Of a stretch of 64,000 nucleotides of DNA, positions 6,435 through 14,703 are shown one piece after another (the first letter of the stretch is position 1; each line of letters begins with the position of its first letter). Both the position numbers and the translations under genes were made by a program. This stretch comes from Lachnospiraceae bacterium V9D3004 (lineage in GTDB: Bacteria; Bacillota; Clostridia; Lachnospirales; Lachnospiraceae): NCBI GenBank assembly GCA_000621985.1, contig JHWW01000002.1:1-64000 (forward strand), written 5' to 3'. Under the pieces are notes generated by a model that made no database searches, had not been told where the DNA came from, and saw only the letters and a list, made by a program, of their open reading frames with translations.

Positions 6435-6896
6435 ATGAGCAGATTAAAGGAACTTAGAAAATATGTGAATGAAGAAATCAACAAAATGGAAGATAAGGAT
6501 AAACGTACAAGCGCCATTGCACACCTGTACGGCGTATCTCTTGCAGCGACCATGATCGCAAAAAAACGCGGGCTTGATCCGGAGATAGCATCAATGGCGG
6601 CGATGATGCATGATCTTCATGCTTACAAAACCGGTTCTTATGACGATCACGCTCATAAGGGTGCGGAACTTGCCGGACAGATTCTTGACAGACTGCAACT
6701 GACCGATGATTCCGAGACAGAGATGATCTGTTCCGCAATATATCATCATGACGATAAGCTTGTGACGGACAGCCCGATGGACGAGGTGCTTAAGGATGCA
6801 GATGTGATCCATCATTGCATGAATGATCTGTCAAAGGCTATAAAAGAAAAAGAGCAGGCAAGATATGATAAATTGTGTGAAGAATTCGGAATGTGA
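6435..6896 (+). CDS. HD-domain hydrolase
   Basis: A 153-residue metal-dependent phosphohydrolase of the HD superfamily. Metal ligands are visible as His30 (AHLYGVS), His59-Asp60 (MMHDLHAY) and a later Asp in LKDADVIHH; the YHHDDK segment lies between. The substrate (nucleotide, phosphate ester) cannot be told. Start 6435 is chosen because GGGGAGA (6424-6430) precedes it; an in-frame ATG at 6378 overlaps the promoter. The last three codons and stop (GGAATGTGA) lie within the 42-bp direct repeat shared with the DUF3006-like gene region, so the gene's end may have been formed by that duplication. Confidence 0.8.
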   Translation: MSRLKELRKYVNEEINKMEDKDKRTSAIAHLYGVSLAATMIAKKRGLDPEIASMAAMMHDLHAYKTGSYDDHAHKGAELAGQILDRLQLTDDSETEMICSAIYHHDDKLVTDSPMDEVLKDADVIHHCMNDLSKAIKEKEQARYDKLCEEFGM

Positions 6897-6905
6897 GGTG
6901 TTGTT

Positions 6906-6959
6906 ATGGAAAAATGGTATTATGAGGTTAGAAATATACCATTTTTTGATGCACAATAG
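6906..6959 (+). pseudogene. Truncated second copy of the small DUF3006-like gene
   Basis: Bases 6888-6929 repeat 5536-5577 with 40 of 42 identical, including the ribosome site and first eight codons (MEKWYYEV). After that the sequence diverges and the frame stops at 6957-6959 after 17 residues. It is best explained as the stub of a duplicated or recombined gene. Confidence 0.7.
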
Positions 6960-6982
6960 TAGGTATAGCTTTTAGTTTAAAT

Positions 6983-7051
6983 GTTGTATACTATAGAAAA
7001 CGCAGTAAATTGACGCAATTGCAATTAGCGGAATTGTTTGATGCCTCATAG
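6983..7051 (+). pseudogene. XRE-type HTH fragment
   Basis: The frame reads VVYYRKRSKLTQLQLAELFD then a stop at 7049-7051. RKxxxLTQxQLAELF is the first half of a Cro/CI helix-turn-helix; the recognition helix and the rest are gone and no start codon precedes it. Second eroded regulator within 1 kb. Confidence 0.5.
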
Positions 7052-7083
7052 AATATCAAAAAAAGGAATGGAAGGTATAACCC

Positions 7084-7548
7084 ATGCAGATATATGTTGA
7101 CGCAGATGCATGTCCGGTGATCGATATAGTTGAACGGATTGCAGAAAATCACGGTATTCCCGTCGCACTTCTTTGTGACACCAACCATATCATTGCTTCT
7201 GACTACAGTGAGGTGATCGTAGTAGGTGCAGGTGCGGATGCCGTTGACTTTAAGCTTATAAGCCTTTGCGGGGAGGGTGACATTGTTGTCACACAGGATT
7301 ACGGAGTAGCGGCGATGGCTCTCGGAAAATCTGCATATGCAATACATCAGTCGGGCAGGTGGTATACGAATGATAATATTGACAGGATGCTTATGGAGAG
7401 GCATCTGAACAAAAAAGCCAGAAGGAGTTCACATAAGAATCATATCAAAGGTCCTGCAAAGCGCACAGCTGAAGATGATGAGAGATTTGAACAGTCGTTT
7501 GAGAAGCTTATTCAGCAAGCTTACACGATGATTGACCGCTTTTCTTGA
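7084..7548 (+). CDS. YaiI/YqxD family protein (UPF0178, DUF188)
   Basis: A 154-residue protein of a widely conserved, uncharacterised family related to PIN-like/NYN nucleases. The family opening YVDADACPVIDIVERIA and the block VTQDYGVAAMALGKSAYAIH are intact, as is the RHLNKKARRSSHKNHIKGPA region. Conserved aspartates (Asp5, Asp7 and the Asp of TQDYG) fit a metal site, but activity is unproven. GGAATGGAAGG upstream supports ATG 7084. Followed by a 7-bp stem hairpin (7547-7578) without a T-run. Confidence 0.85.
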   Translation: MQIYVDADACPVIDIVERIAENHGIPVALLCDTNHIIASDYSEVIVVGAGADAVDFKLISLCGEGDIVVTQDYGVAAMALGKSAYAIHQSGRWYTNDNIDRMLMERHLNKKARRSSHKNHIKGPAKRTAEDDERFEQSFEKLIQQAYTMIDRFS

Positions 7549-7655
7549 CTGCCACAACACCAAATGATGCCGGCAGTCGAAAAGGGAGTAAATACAGCGA
7601 TTGAAAACTTTAAAAACGGGGCAAATGATATATTGAATAACAGGAGGGGTTAGAC

Positions 7656-9410
7656 ATGACGCAAAAAAAATACCGGTTTACTGACATTGACGGGCTTAGG
7701 TCGGTCATAGGATACATTCAAGGTGATGAAGATTATAAGAGTGCATCGGGAGTGTTGTTTCAGCTTTATAATCCGCGTTTGAATATTGACGAGGAAGTGA
7801 TGGTTGAGATAATTAGTAACGCTTTCCCGGATGCATGTATTACAGGCGTGACTTCGGCCAATATTGCCGGCGATAAGCTTGATCTTGGTGAGTTCCCTGT
7901 TGAACTTTCCATGACATGTTTTAAGGAAACCACGCTTATTCAATATGATTTTGATATGTCACAGACAACTTCATTTGAAGCGGGAAGATATATGAACCGG
8001 GTTCTAGAAGAGCAGAGTGATATCAAATGTCTCCAGATAGTTTATGCATCAAACACCAATCCTGTAAGCACATTCATGAGAGAATTCAAACATCATCACA
8101 TACCAAAATTTGGTATCAAAGCCGGGCAGACCATTGTAAAAGAAAATCAGGCTCATGCGTATGGAAGAAAAGTATATGATAATGCATTTGTTGTGGTGGC
8201 ATTTATCAGCAGATCTTTGAAGATATATATGGATAATAATCTTGGGTGGACGCCTATCGGAATAGAAATGACACTTACCGAAACTACAAGAGATATAGTT
8301 ATAAATGAGATCGACAAGAGGCCTGCTGCCGAGATTTTTTCAAAATATCTGAAGGTAGCTACCAATGAGTATTTCGGGCAGAATGTCTGCGAATTTCCTT
8401 TGATCATAAAACGGAATAATTTCAAGATGGCCAGAGTTCCCGTGTCATGCGATGAAAACGGCTCTGTATATTTTACTTCGGATATACATAAAGGAGACCG
8501 GTTCAGATTGTCTTATGCAGACGCAAACAGGCTGATGTCACTGTCGGCGGAATCTGCGGACGAACTGAAAGAGTTTGAACCTGAAGCGGTTTATCTGTAT
8601 GAATGCGGTAACAGAGTGCGTTTTCTGGGGACTGATTTTTTAAAGGAACGAAATCTGTATCAGAAGAATCATCCAAACCTTTCGTCGGTGACAGGATTTG
8701 CGGAACTTTTTGTAACTCCCGAAGGTGAGGGAGGAGATCTGAACAGTACTTTGGTTGCCATAGGCTTAAAGGAAGATGAAAATGCTGAAGACAGGATAGT
8801 GATCAAAAGGTCAGCCAGCGAAGCGGACGACAGCGCATACAACAACGCTGAGATACCATTTATTGACAGAATCCTTAATTTTCTCGAGAGCACTTCAAAA
8901 GAACTTGACGCCCTTAATAAGGAGCTTGGCAAAAAGGTCTACACCGATCAGCTCACGCAGGTTTATAATCGTTGGGAACTTGAAAAGAAAGTACGCGAAG
9001 CTATCGATATATCCGATGAAAATCACAGATATGGATTGTTATTTATCGATATCGATCATTTTAAAGCGGTAAATGATAATTTCGGACATGACACAGGTGA
9101 TTCGGTTCTTTTGGGTGTTGCCAATATAATAAGAGATTTTCAAAAGGAAGGACATGCATTCGGCCGTTGGGGCGGAGAAGAATTCATATATGTTGTAAGG
9201 AATACCGATGAAAAAGAATTGACCGAGCTGGCGGAAAGCATAAGAAAGAGGATCGATGAAAACAGTTTTGTCACTGTAAGACATCTTACTATAAGTATAG
9301 GAATCACGCTTACGGAACCGGGGGATACGCCGGAAAGCTTCATTAAAAGAGCAGACAATGCGCTCTATGAGGCAAAGGAGACAGGCAGAAATAAAGTTGT
9401 GAAGATGTAG
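7656..9410 (+). CDS. FIST-domain sensory diguanylate cyclase (FIST_N-FIST_C-GGDEF)
   Basis: A soluble 584-residue protein. Residues about 40-230 match FIST_N (FPDACITGVTSANIAGDKLD; HHIPKFGIKAGQ), about 235-375 FIST_C (SKYLKVATNEYFGQNVCEFP), and about 425-584 a GGDEF cyclase domain with an intact RWGGEEF active loop and LLFIDIDHFKAVNDNFGHD. The RxxD product-inhibition site expected five residues before GGEEF is absent (KEGH instead). FIST domains are believed to bind small ligands such as amino acids; so this should make cyclic-di-GMP in response to a metabolite. AGGAGGGG precedes ATG 7656. The SDR gene follows by 18 bp and may be co-transcribed. A related FIST protein with an EAL output lies at 35570. 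Confidence 0.88.
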   Translation: MTQKKYRFTDIDGLRSVIGYIQGDEDYKSASGVLFQLYNPRLNIDEEVMVEIISNAFPDACITGVTSANIAGDKLDLGEFPVELSMTCFKETTLIQYDFDMSQTTSFEAGRYMNRVLEEQSDIKCLQIVYASNTNPVSTFMREFKHHHIPKFGIKAGQTIVKENQAHAYGRKVYDNAFVVVAFISRSLKIYMDNNLGWTPIGIEMTLTETTRDIVINEIDKRPAAEIFSKYLKVATNEYFGQNVCEFPLIIKRNNFKMARVPVSCDENGSVYFTSDIHKGDRFRLSYADANRLMSLSAESADELKEFEPEAVYLYECGNRVRFLGTDFLKERNLYQKNHPNLSSVTGFAELFVTPEGEGGDLNSTLVAIGLKEDENAEDRIVIKRSASEADDSAYNNAEIPFIDRILNFLESTSKELDALNKELGKKVYTDQLTQVYNRWELEKKVREAIDISDENHRYGLLFIDIDHFKAVNDNFGHDTGDSVLLGVANIIRDFQKEGHAFGRWGGEEFIYVVRNTDEKELTELAESIRKRIDENSFVTVRHLTISIGITLTEPGDTPESFIKRADNALYEAKETGRNKVVKM

Positions 9411-9428
9411 ATTACGGAGGTATAGCAT

Positions 9429-10460
9429 ATGAAGGCATTATTTATCGGGGGAACAGGACAGATCAGTACCGCAGTTGTAAAGAGACTGGCAGAGGAGCTT
9501 GATTGGGAAGTATGGGTGCTTAACAGAGGAAAGAGAAATGTTAAGCTGCCTCCCGGAGTTCATCAGATAATTGCGGATATTAATGATGAGAAGGATGTCG
9601 CGGAGAAGATTAAGGATCTGTATTTTGATTCAATATGTGAATTCATCGGATTCAGACCGGAAGATGTGGCGAGGGATTACAGGCTGTTTAATGGAAAGAC
9701 AAGACAGTACATATATACAAGTTCTGCTTCCGCATATAATAAACCGGCGGCAGGTTATGTCATTACTGAAGGAACGACGCTTGCCAATCCATACTGGCAA
9801 TATTCAAGAGACAAGATCGAATGTGAAGAATATCTTATGAGAATGTACCGCGAAGAAGGATTCCCGGTAACGATCGTCAGGCCGAGCCATACTTATGATG
9901 AGAAAAATATTCCTCTCGGCGTTCATGGAAAGAACGGATACTGGCAGGTGATCAAACGAATGCTTGCTGGAAAGCCGGTGATAATTCAGGGAGACGGAAC
10001 TTCACTCTGGACAGTTACGTTCAACAGTGATTTTGCGATCGGATACACAGGACTTATGGGTAATCCTCATGCGATCGGAGAAGCATTTCAGATAACCGGA
10101 GACGAGACACTTACATGGAATCAGATCTATCAGACCGTTGCGGATGCACTGGGTGTCGAGCTTAAGGCATATCATGTATCTTCTGATTTTCTGGCAGCTG
10201 TCGGGGATTCCTACGGATATGATCTTGAGGGAAGTCTTATCGGTGATAAGGCGGTTTCTGTGGTATTCGATAACAGTAAGCTGAAGCGTGCGGTTCCGGA
10301 TATGAGGACGACGGTAAGATTCGATCAGGGCGTAAGACGGTCATTGGATTACATCATGGCTCATCCCGAAGAATGTCAGAAAGAAGATCCTGAATTCGAC
10401 AAATGGTGCGATAAGGTTATAGAAGTGTTGGAGAGAGCAAAGCGAGAGATGCAGGTATAA
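9429..10460 (+). CDS. Extended SDR / NAD-dependent epimerase-dehydratase
   Basis: A 343-residue Rossmann-fold oxidoreductase. The nucleotide loop is GGTGQIS (7-13); the catalytic pair is Tyr125-x-x-x-Lys129 (YSRDK) after the strand YIYTSSASAY. Extended SDR features (IVRPSHTYDE; WTVTFNSDFAIGYTGLMGNP) suggest a nucleotide-sugar or related substrate; the exact reaction is not inferable. ACGGAGG lies upstream of ATG 9429. Linked to the FIST-GGDEF gene by an 18-bp gap, no known functional tie. Confidence 0.82.
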   Translation: MKALFIGGTGQISTAVVKRLAEELDWEVWVLNRGKRNVKLPPGVHQIIADINDEKDVAEKIKDLYFDSICEFIGFRPEDVARDYRLFNGKTRQYIYTSSASAYNKPAAGYVITEGTTLANPYWQYSRDKIECEEYLMRMYREEGFPVTIVRPSHTYDEKNIPLGVHGKNGYWQVIKRMLAGKPVIIQGDGTSLWTVTFNSDFAIGYTGLMGNPHAIGEAFQITGDETLTWNQIYQTVADALGVELKAYHVSSDFLAAVGDSYGYDLEGSLIGDKAVSVVFDNSKLKRAVPDMRTTVRFDQGVRRSLDYIMAHPEECQKEDPEFDKWCDKVIEVLERAKREMQV

Positions 10461-10485
10461 TATCTCTAAAATCTCAAATTTCCTC

Positions 10486-10527
10486 TTGACAAATTATATT
10501 TGACGCAATATAATGTAGTCAAACATA
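10486..10527 (+). promoter_or_regulatory. Consensus promoter covered by an OhrR-type inverted repeat
   Basis: TTGACA 10486-10491, 17-bp spacer, TATAAT 10509-10514. Arms TATATTTGAC (10495-10504) and GTCAAACATA (10518-10527) are inverted with 9 of 10 matching, and the repeat is centred on the -10. The OhrR-like gene two positions down is the obvious candidate repressor; oxidation of its cysteine would relieve repression. Confidence 0.75.
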
Positions 10528-10592
10528 AGAAAAAACCCAAAAACGCAAACCCTAACAATCAAACTACAAACATTTAAAAGGAGGACAAGACT

Positions 10593-11135
10593 ATGGGATT
10601 TTATGATCAGAGTGTTATGACGGCAACAGGTGAGGAGATATCAATGAAGGAATATGAAGGCAAGGTGGTCCTTATTGTTAATACCGCAACGGGATGCGGC
10701 TTTACTCCTCATTACAAGGACATTGAAGATATGTATGAGAAGTATCATGATAAAGGATTTGAAGTAATTGATGTTCCATGCAATCAGTTTGCGGGACAGA
10801 CTCCGGGAACGGATGATGAGATTCATGAATTCTGTACATTAAAGTACAACACGCAGTTCCCGCAGATGAAGAAATCCGATGTTAACGGTGAAGATGCAAT
10901 TCCATTATTCAAATATCTGAAAGAACAGAAGGGTTTTGAAGGTTTCGGTAAGGGACCCAAGGCTCTCGCCATGAAGGCAATGCTTTCAAAGATCGATAAG
11001 GATTATAAGAATAATCCGGAGATCAAGTGGAATTTTACCAAGTTTATAGTTGACCGAAACGGTAATGTTGTGGCAAGATTCGAGCCTACGGCAAAGATGT
11101 CTGATGTAGACAAATGTGTGGCTGACCTGATATGA
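10593..11135 (+). CDS. Glutathione peroxidase-family thiol peroxidase
   Basis: A 180-residue cytosolic peroxidase (GPx/BsaA type). The peroxidatic cysteine is Cys35 in NTATGCGFTPHY; Gln and Trp partners are in PCNQFAGQ and IKWNFTKF; the probable resolving cysteine is in HEFCTLKYNTQFP. Bacterial members reduce organic and hydrogen peroxide using thioredoxin rather than glutathione. AAAAGGAGGAC precedes ATG 10593. It is the first gene behind the inverted-repeat promoter and is followed by ohrR, so a peroxide-inducible unit is likely. Confidence 0.92.
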   Translation: MGFYDQSVMTATGEEISMKEYEGKVVLIVNTATGCGFTPHYKDIEDMYEKYHDKGFEVIDVPCNQFAGQTPGTDDEIHEFCTLKYNTQFPQMKKSDVNGEDAIPLFKYLKEQKGFEGFGKGPKALAMKAMLSKIDKDYKNNPEIKWNFTKFIVDRNGNVVARFEPTAKMSDVDKCVADLI

Positions 11136-11183
11136 TAAATTATACGGACAGTTACATTAATATTAAAAAAGGATGGAAAAAAC

Positions 11184-11615
11184 ATGGCACAGGAATATGA
11201 TCAGCTTTTGCTGAAAAATCAATTATGTTTTCCGCTATATGCATGCGGAAGAAAGATTGTAAACTCTTACACGCCATACCTGAAACCGCTCGGACTTACG
11301 TATACGCAATATGTTGTTTTTATGGTATTATGGGAGAAAGAGAGTCTGAATGTGGGACAGCTCGGTAGCACACTTCATCTGGATGCCGGCACTCTCACGC
11401 CACTCTTAAAGAATCTTGAAAAGGCAGGATATGTGACAAGAACACGTTCAAAAGAAGACGAACGGGTCACTATAGTCAGCATAACAGATAAGGGTAACGA
11501 ACTCAAAGAATTATGCAAAGATATTCCATTGGAACTGGCTAAGAAAGGCTCATCCCTGACCGAAAAAGAAGCAAGGGAATTATACACTTTACTGTACAAA
11601 TTTCTTGAATCGTAG
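11184..11615 (+). CDS. ohrR: MarR-family organic peroxide sensor (OhrR-like)
   Basis: A 143-residue winged-helix repressor. The N-terminal block LLLKNQLCFPLYACGRKI places Cys15 where OhrR has its reactive cysteine, and TPYLKPLGLTYTQYVVFMVL continues the OhrR pattern; the wing is RSKEDERVTIVSITDKG. OhrR proteins lose DNA binding when the cysteine is oxidised by organic hydroperoxides. There is a second cysteine (Cys22). It sits 48 bp after the peroxidase and probably represses the shared promoter at 10486-10527. OhrR is usually paired with ohrA; here the partner is a GPx, which is a variation on the theme. Confidence 0.88.
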   Translation: MAQEYDQLLLKNQLCFPLYACGRKIVNSYTPYLKPLGLTYTQYVVFMVLWEKESLNVGQLGSTLHLDAGTLTPLLKNLEKAGYVTRTRSKEDERVTIVSITDKGNELKELCKDIPLELAKKGSSLTEKEARELYTLLYKFLES

Positions 11616-11688
11616 AAAATTGCGATGCAACAATCGGTAATGATCCGGTATTTGATGCCGGAAAAATGAACTAAGCGGAGGTATATAT

Positions 11689-12882
11689 ATGCAGTACAGA
11701 AAAGACAAATACGGCAACGATATCTCAATTCTCGGCTATGGTTGTATGCGATTTACCAGAAAGGGTAATCAGATCAATTACGAAAAAGCTGAAGAAGAGA
11801 TCATGAAGGCTTACGAACTTGGTGTGAATTACTTCGATACTGCATATATTTACCCCGGTAGTGAAGAAGTGCTCGGAAGGGTGCTTAAAGATAATAATAT
11901 CAGGGATAAAGTCAATATCGCAACAAAACTGCCGCAATATATGATAACCGACAGTAAGGGTATCAATAAATATTTTACCGAGGAATTAAAACGTCTCCGG
12001 ACGGATCATATTGATTATTATCTTATGCATCATCTTACTGATATCGAACAGTGGAAAAGGTTAAAAGATATCGGAATAGTAAAGTGGATAGAAGACAAGA
12101 AAAATAGCGGCGAGATCAGAAATATAGGATTTTCCTATCATGGAAATACCGATAATTTTCTTAAGATACTCGGTGATTATGACTGGGATTTCTGCCAGAT
12201 ACAATATAATTATCTTGACAGGACAACACAGGCCGGAGAAAAAGGTCTTAAGGCTGCGAACGAAAAAGGGATCCCTGTAGTTATAATGGAACCTCTTCGC
12301 GGAGGTAAGCTTGTTAATATGCTGCCTGAAGAAGCAAAGAAGGAGTTTACAGACAGCGGAAGAAACTGGTCTCCTGCAGAGTGGGGACTTAGATGGCTTT
12401 ATAACCAGCCGGAAGTGACCTGTGTATTATCCGGAATGAATTCCATTGAGATGGTTGAGGAGAATTGTATAACGGCAAGTGATGCTACGGCGGGAAAATT
12501 AACCGATGATGATCAGGAGATCCTCAATAAAGTTGTAAGCATAATAAATAAAAAAGAAAAAGTCGGCTGTACCGGCTGCAGATATTGCATGCCATGTCCG
12601 AAAGGTGTTGATATTCCGGGGACATTTGCATGCTATAATACAATGTATACCGAGAGAAAAAAAGAGGGACGTTTCCAGTATGCCCAGACTGTTGCGCTCA
12701 CAAGAGAACCTTCATTTGCAAGTCAGTGTGTGGGTTGTGGCATGTGTGAGAAAAAATGTCCCCAGAGTATAAATATACGCGAAAAACTAAAAGAAGCAGA
12801 CAAAGCTCTGAGACCTTTGCACTATAAGATAGGGATTAATATAGCCAGAAAATACATGTTTAGAAAAACAAAGAAAAAATAA
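11689..12882 (+). CDS. Aldo/keto reductase with C-terminal 2x[4Fe-4S] domain
   Basis: A 397-residue fusion. Residues 1-285 form an aldo/keto reductase barrel with Asp50, Tyr55 (YFDTAYIYPGSE), Lys80 and His114/115 as the catalytic set. The C-terminus holds two Fe-S motifs, CTGCRYCMPCPKGVDIP and CVGCGMCEKKCPQSINI, with a GTFACYN segment between them. Such proteins are common in anaerobic Clostridia and are thought to use ferredoxin-like electron transfer; substrate unknown. AGCGGAGG precedes ATG 11689. The radical SAM gene begins 9 bp after its stop, so they are one unit. Confidence 0.88.
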   Translation: MQYRKDKYGNDISILGYGCMRFTRKGNQINYEKAEEEIMKAYELGVNYFDTAYIYPGSEEVLGRVLKDNNIRDKVNIATKLPQYMITDSKGINKYFTEELKRLRTDHIDYYLMHHLTDIEQWKRLKDIGIVKWIEDKKNSGEIRNIGFSYHGNTDNFLKILGDYDWDFCQIQYNYLDRTTQAGEKGLKAANEKGIPVVIMEPLRGGKLVNMLPEEAKKEFTDSGRNWSPAEWGLRWLYNQPEVTCVLSGMNSIEMVEENCITASDATAGKLTDDDQEILNKVVSIINKKEKVGCTGCRYCMPCPKGVDIPGTFACYNTMYTERKKEGRFQYAQTVALTREPSFASQCVGCGMCEKKCPQSINIREKLKEADKALRPLHYKIGINIARKYMFRKTKKK

Positions 12883-12891
12883 GGAGTACTG

Positions 12892-13980
12892 ATGAAAAAA
12901 GATTTTGACATTCAATCATATATGACTGCCGGTGTTGAGCGCGTGGTTAAAGATGCGCTTAAGGCAACTCTTAAGAATCCGAAAGAAGCCGCATTCATGA
13001 TGAGATTTGCTGCTGCAAGTAAAAAAGCATCGGCAAAAAGGGCAAAAAGCGAAGCGGAAGGTACGCATATACCACCGTTTCTTATTGCAAGCATTACATC
13101 GCAGTGTAATCTTCACTGTGCAGGATGCTATTCCCGTTCGAATCACGCAACAAATGACTGTGCCGCACATGACCAGCTTTCGGATGAAGAGTGGAGCAGG
13201 ATATTTGAAGAGGCGGATGAACTTGGAGTAAGTTTTATACTACTTGCAGGCGGTGAGCCGCTTATGAGAAAAGATGTAATAGAAGCTGCAGGAAAGAAAA
13301 AAGATATCCTGTTTCCAATATTCACTAATGGTGTATTTATTGACGATAACTATTACGGGATGTTTGATAAATACAGAAATCTGATCCCGATAATGAGTAT
13401 TGAAGGCGGAAAAAAATCCACGGATGCAAGACGCGGCGAGGGAATATATGATCTACTGATCGGGAACATGGACAGATTCAATGAAAAAGGACTTGTTTAC
13501 GGTTGTTCGGTAACGGTCACTACTGAGAATATTGAGGATGTTATGTCCGAAGAATTCATATCATCTCTTTCAGAACGTGGCTGTAAGGCAGTAATTTTTG
13601 TGGAGTATGTTCCCGTAACAAAAGAAAGCAAAGAACTTGCCATCGGTGATGCCGAAAGAGAATTTTTTTCAAAGAAACTAAAGAAGCACCGTGAAAGCAA
13701 CGAAGAGATGGTCTTTGTATCATTTCCGGGAGATGAGAAGAGTTCGGGTGGATGTATTGCAGCAGGCAGAGGATTCTTCCATATCAATTCACATGGAGGA
13801 GCGGAGCCTTGTCCTTTTTCACCGTATTCGGATATTAATGTTCGTGACACATCACTTCGTGAAGCTGTGGAATCAAAGCTTTTCAGAGCCCTTAGGGATA
13901 CTGATATATTAAATGATGACCATAACGGAGGCTGTGTATTATTTGAAAAACGTGAGCAGGTTGAAAGGATGATAATGTAA
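12892..13980 (+). CDS. Radical SAM protein with SPASM-like C-terminus
   Basis: A 362-residue radical SAM enzyme: Cys72-x3-Cys76-x2-Cys79 (CNLHCAGC) ligates the [4Fe-4S] cluster, and LLAGGEPLMRKDV is the SAM-binding GGE motif. The C-terminal third has scattered cysteines (GGCIAAGRGF, AEPCPFSPYSD, GGCVLFE) like a reduced SPASM domain, so a peptide- or protein-modifying role is possible but not shown; no precursor peptide gene is evident nearby. The N-terminal 60 residues are lysine-rich and helical. AAGGAGTACTG precedes ATG 12892. The 9-bp gap to the Fe-S reductase suggests that the two act together. Confidence 0.85.
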   Translation: MKKDFDIQSYMTAGVERVVKDALKATLKNPKEAAFMMRFAAASKKASAKRAKSEAEGTHIPPFLIASITSQCNLHCAGCYSRSNHATNDCAAHDQLSDEEWSRIFEEADELGVSFILLAGGEPLMRKDVIEAAGKKKDILFPIFTNGVFIDDNYYGMFDKYRNLIPIMSIEGGKKSTDARRGEGIYDLLIGNMDRFNEKGLVYGCSVTVTTENIEDVMSEEFISSLSERGCKAVIFVEYVPVTKESKELAIGDAEREFFSKKLKKHRESNEEMVFVSFPGDEKSSGGCIAAGRGFFHINSHGGAEPCPFSPYSDINVRDTSLREAVESKLFRALRDTDILNDDHNGGCVLFEKREQVERMIM

Positions 13981-14001
13981 CAACAAGAGGGAGGCCTACA
14001 C

Positions 14002-14703
14002 ATGAATACCGGAATACATAATGGAAAAAAAATCAGTTACTTACTGAAAATAATTGTGTTCATTTCTGCTGCCTTTGGCGTATTTTTAAGCTCTTACGCA
14101 GGCAGGAATTCATTCATGGGCGGTGCCGGAGTATTCATGTTTTTTACCATTCAGTCCAATATTGCGATCGCACTTATCTGTGCAGTGGGACTATATCTGC
14201 AGACGAGGGAACGCAATGAGAACAAAGTCTGGTATATTATAAGATTTGTGGGAACCGTTGCAATAACACTGACCGGTTTCGTATTTGTCGTAGTGCTTTC
14301 ACCTACTCTCGGAGCGGGTGCATGGAATATACAGAATGTGCTTACACATGTTGTGGTTCCTATAGCTGCAGTAGCTGTTTTTTTCGTGGAATCATCTGAT
14401 GTAAGAATTAAAAAAATTAATGTGTTGTATGTGACTGTTCCTCCGTTGCTTTATGCTGTATATGCGGGGATAGGATATGTACAGGGATGGAAATTTTATG
14501 AAGATAAGAATTATCCATATTTCTTTTTAAACTGGGGCAGTCCTGCCGGAGCATTCGGCTTTACCGATGAATTGCCGTTCATGGGATGCGTATGGTGGAT
14601 GCTGATACTTACGGTATTTTTGATCGGCGTTGGATTATGTTATCTGGTCATGGCCGATAAGATAAATGATAAAAGGCAGGTTGGCGATCGTGAAAAAAAT
14701 TGA
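14002..14703 (+). CDS. Six-TM membrane protein (Pr6Pr-like)
   Basis: A 233-residue integral membrane protein with about six hydrophobic spans (roughly 11-31, 40-63, 76-100, 112-132, 142-161, 197-219). FFTIQSNIAI and the NVLTHVVVPI/NYPYFFLNW segments fit the Pr6Pr family of unknown function. AGAGGGAGG precedes ATG 14002. It follows the radical SAM gene by 21 bp and its end overlaps the deacylase gene start by 14 bp. Confidence 0.72.
   Translation: MNTGIHNGKKISYLLKIIVFISAAFGVFLSSYAGRNSFMGGAGVFMFFTIQSNIAIALICAVGLYLQTRERNENKVWYIIRFVGTVAITLTGFVFVVVLSPTLGAGAWNIQNVLTHVVVPIAAVAVFFVESSDVRIKKINVLYVTVPPLLYAVYAGIGYVQGWKFYEDKNYPYFFLNWGSPAGAFGFTDELPFMGCVWWMLILTVFLIGVGLCYLVMADKINDKRQVGDREKN

Noticed and set aside
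7547-7578. Hairpin GACTGCC/GGCAGTC as a terminator after the YaiI-type gene
   Set aside because: Perfect 7-bp stem but followed by GAAAAGG rather than a T-run; it may be structure in the FIST-GGDEF leader.
12892-13980. RiPP biosynthetic locus around the radical SAM gene
   Set aside because: No short precursor-like frame, peptidase or exporter was found within several kb.
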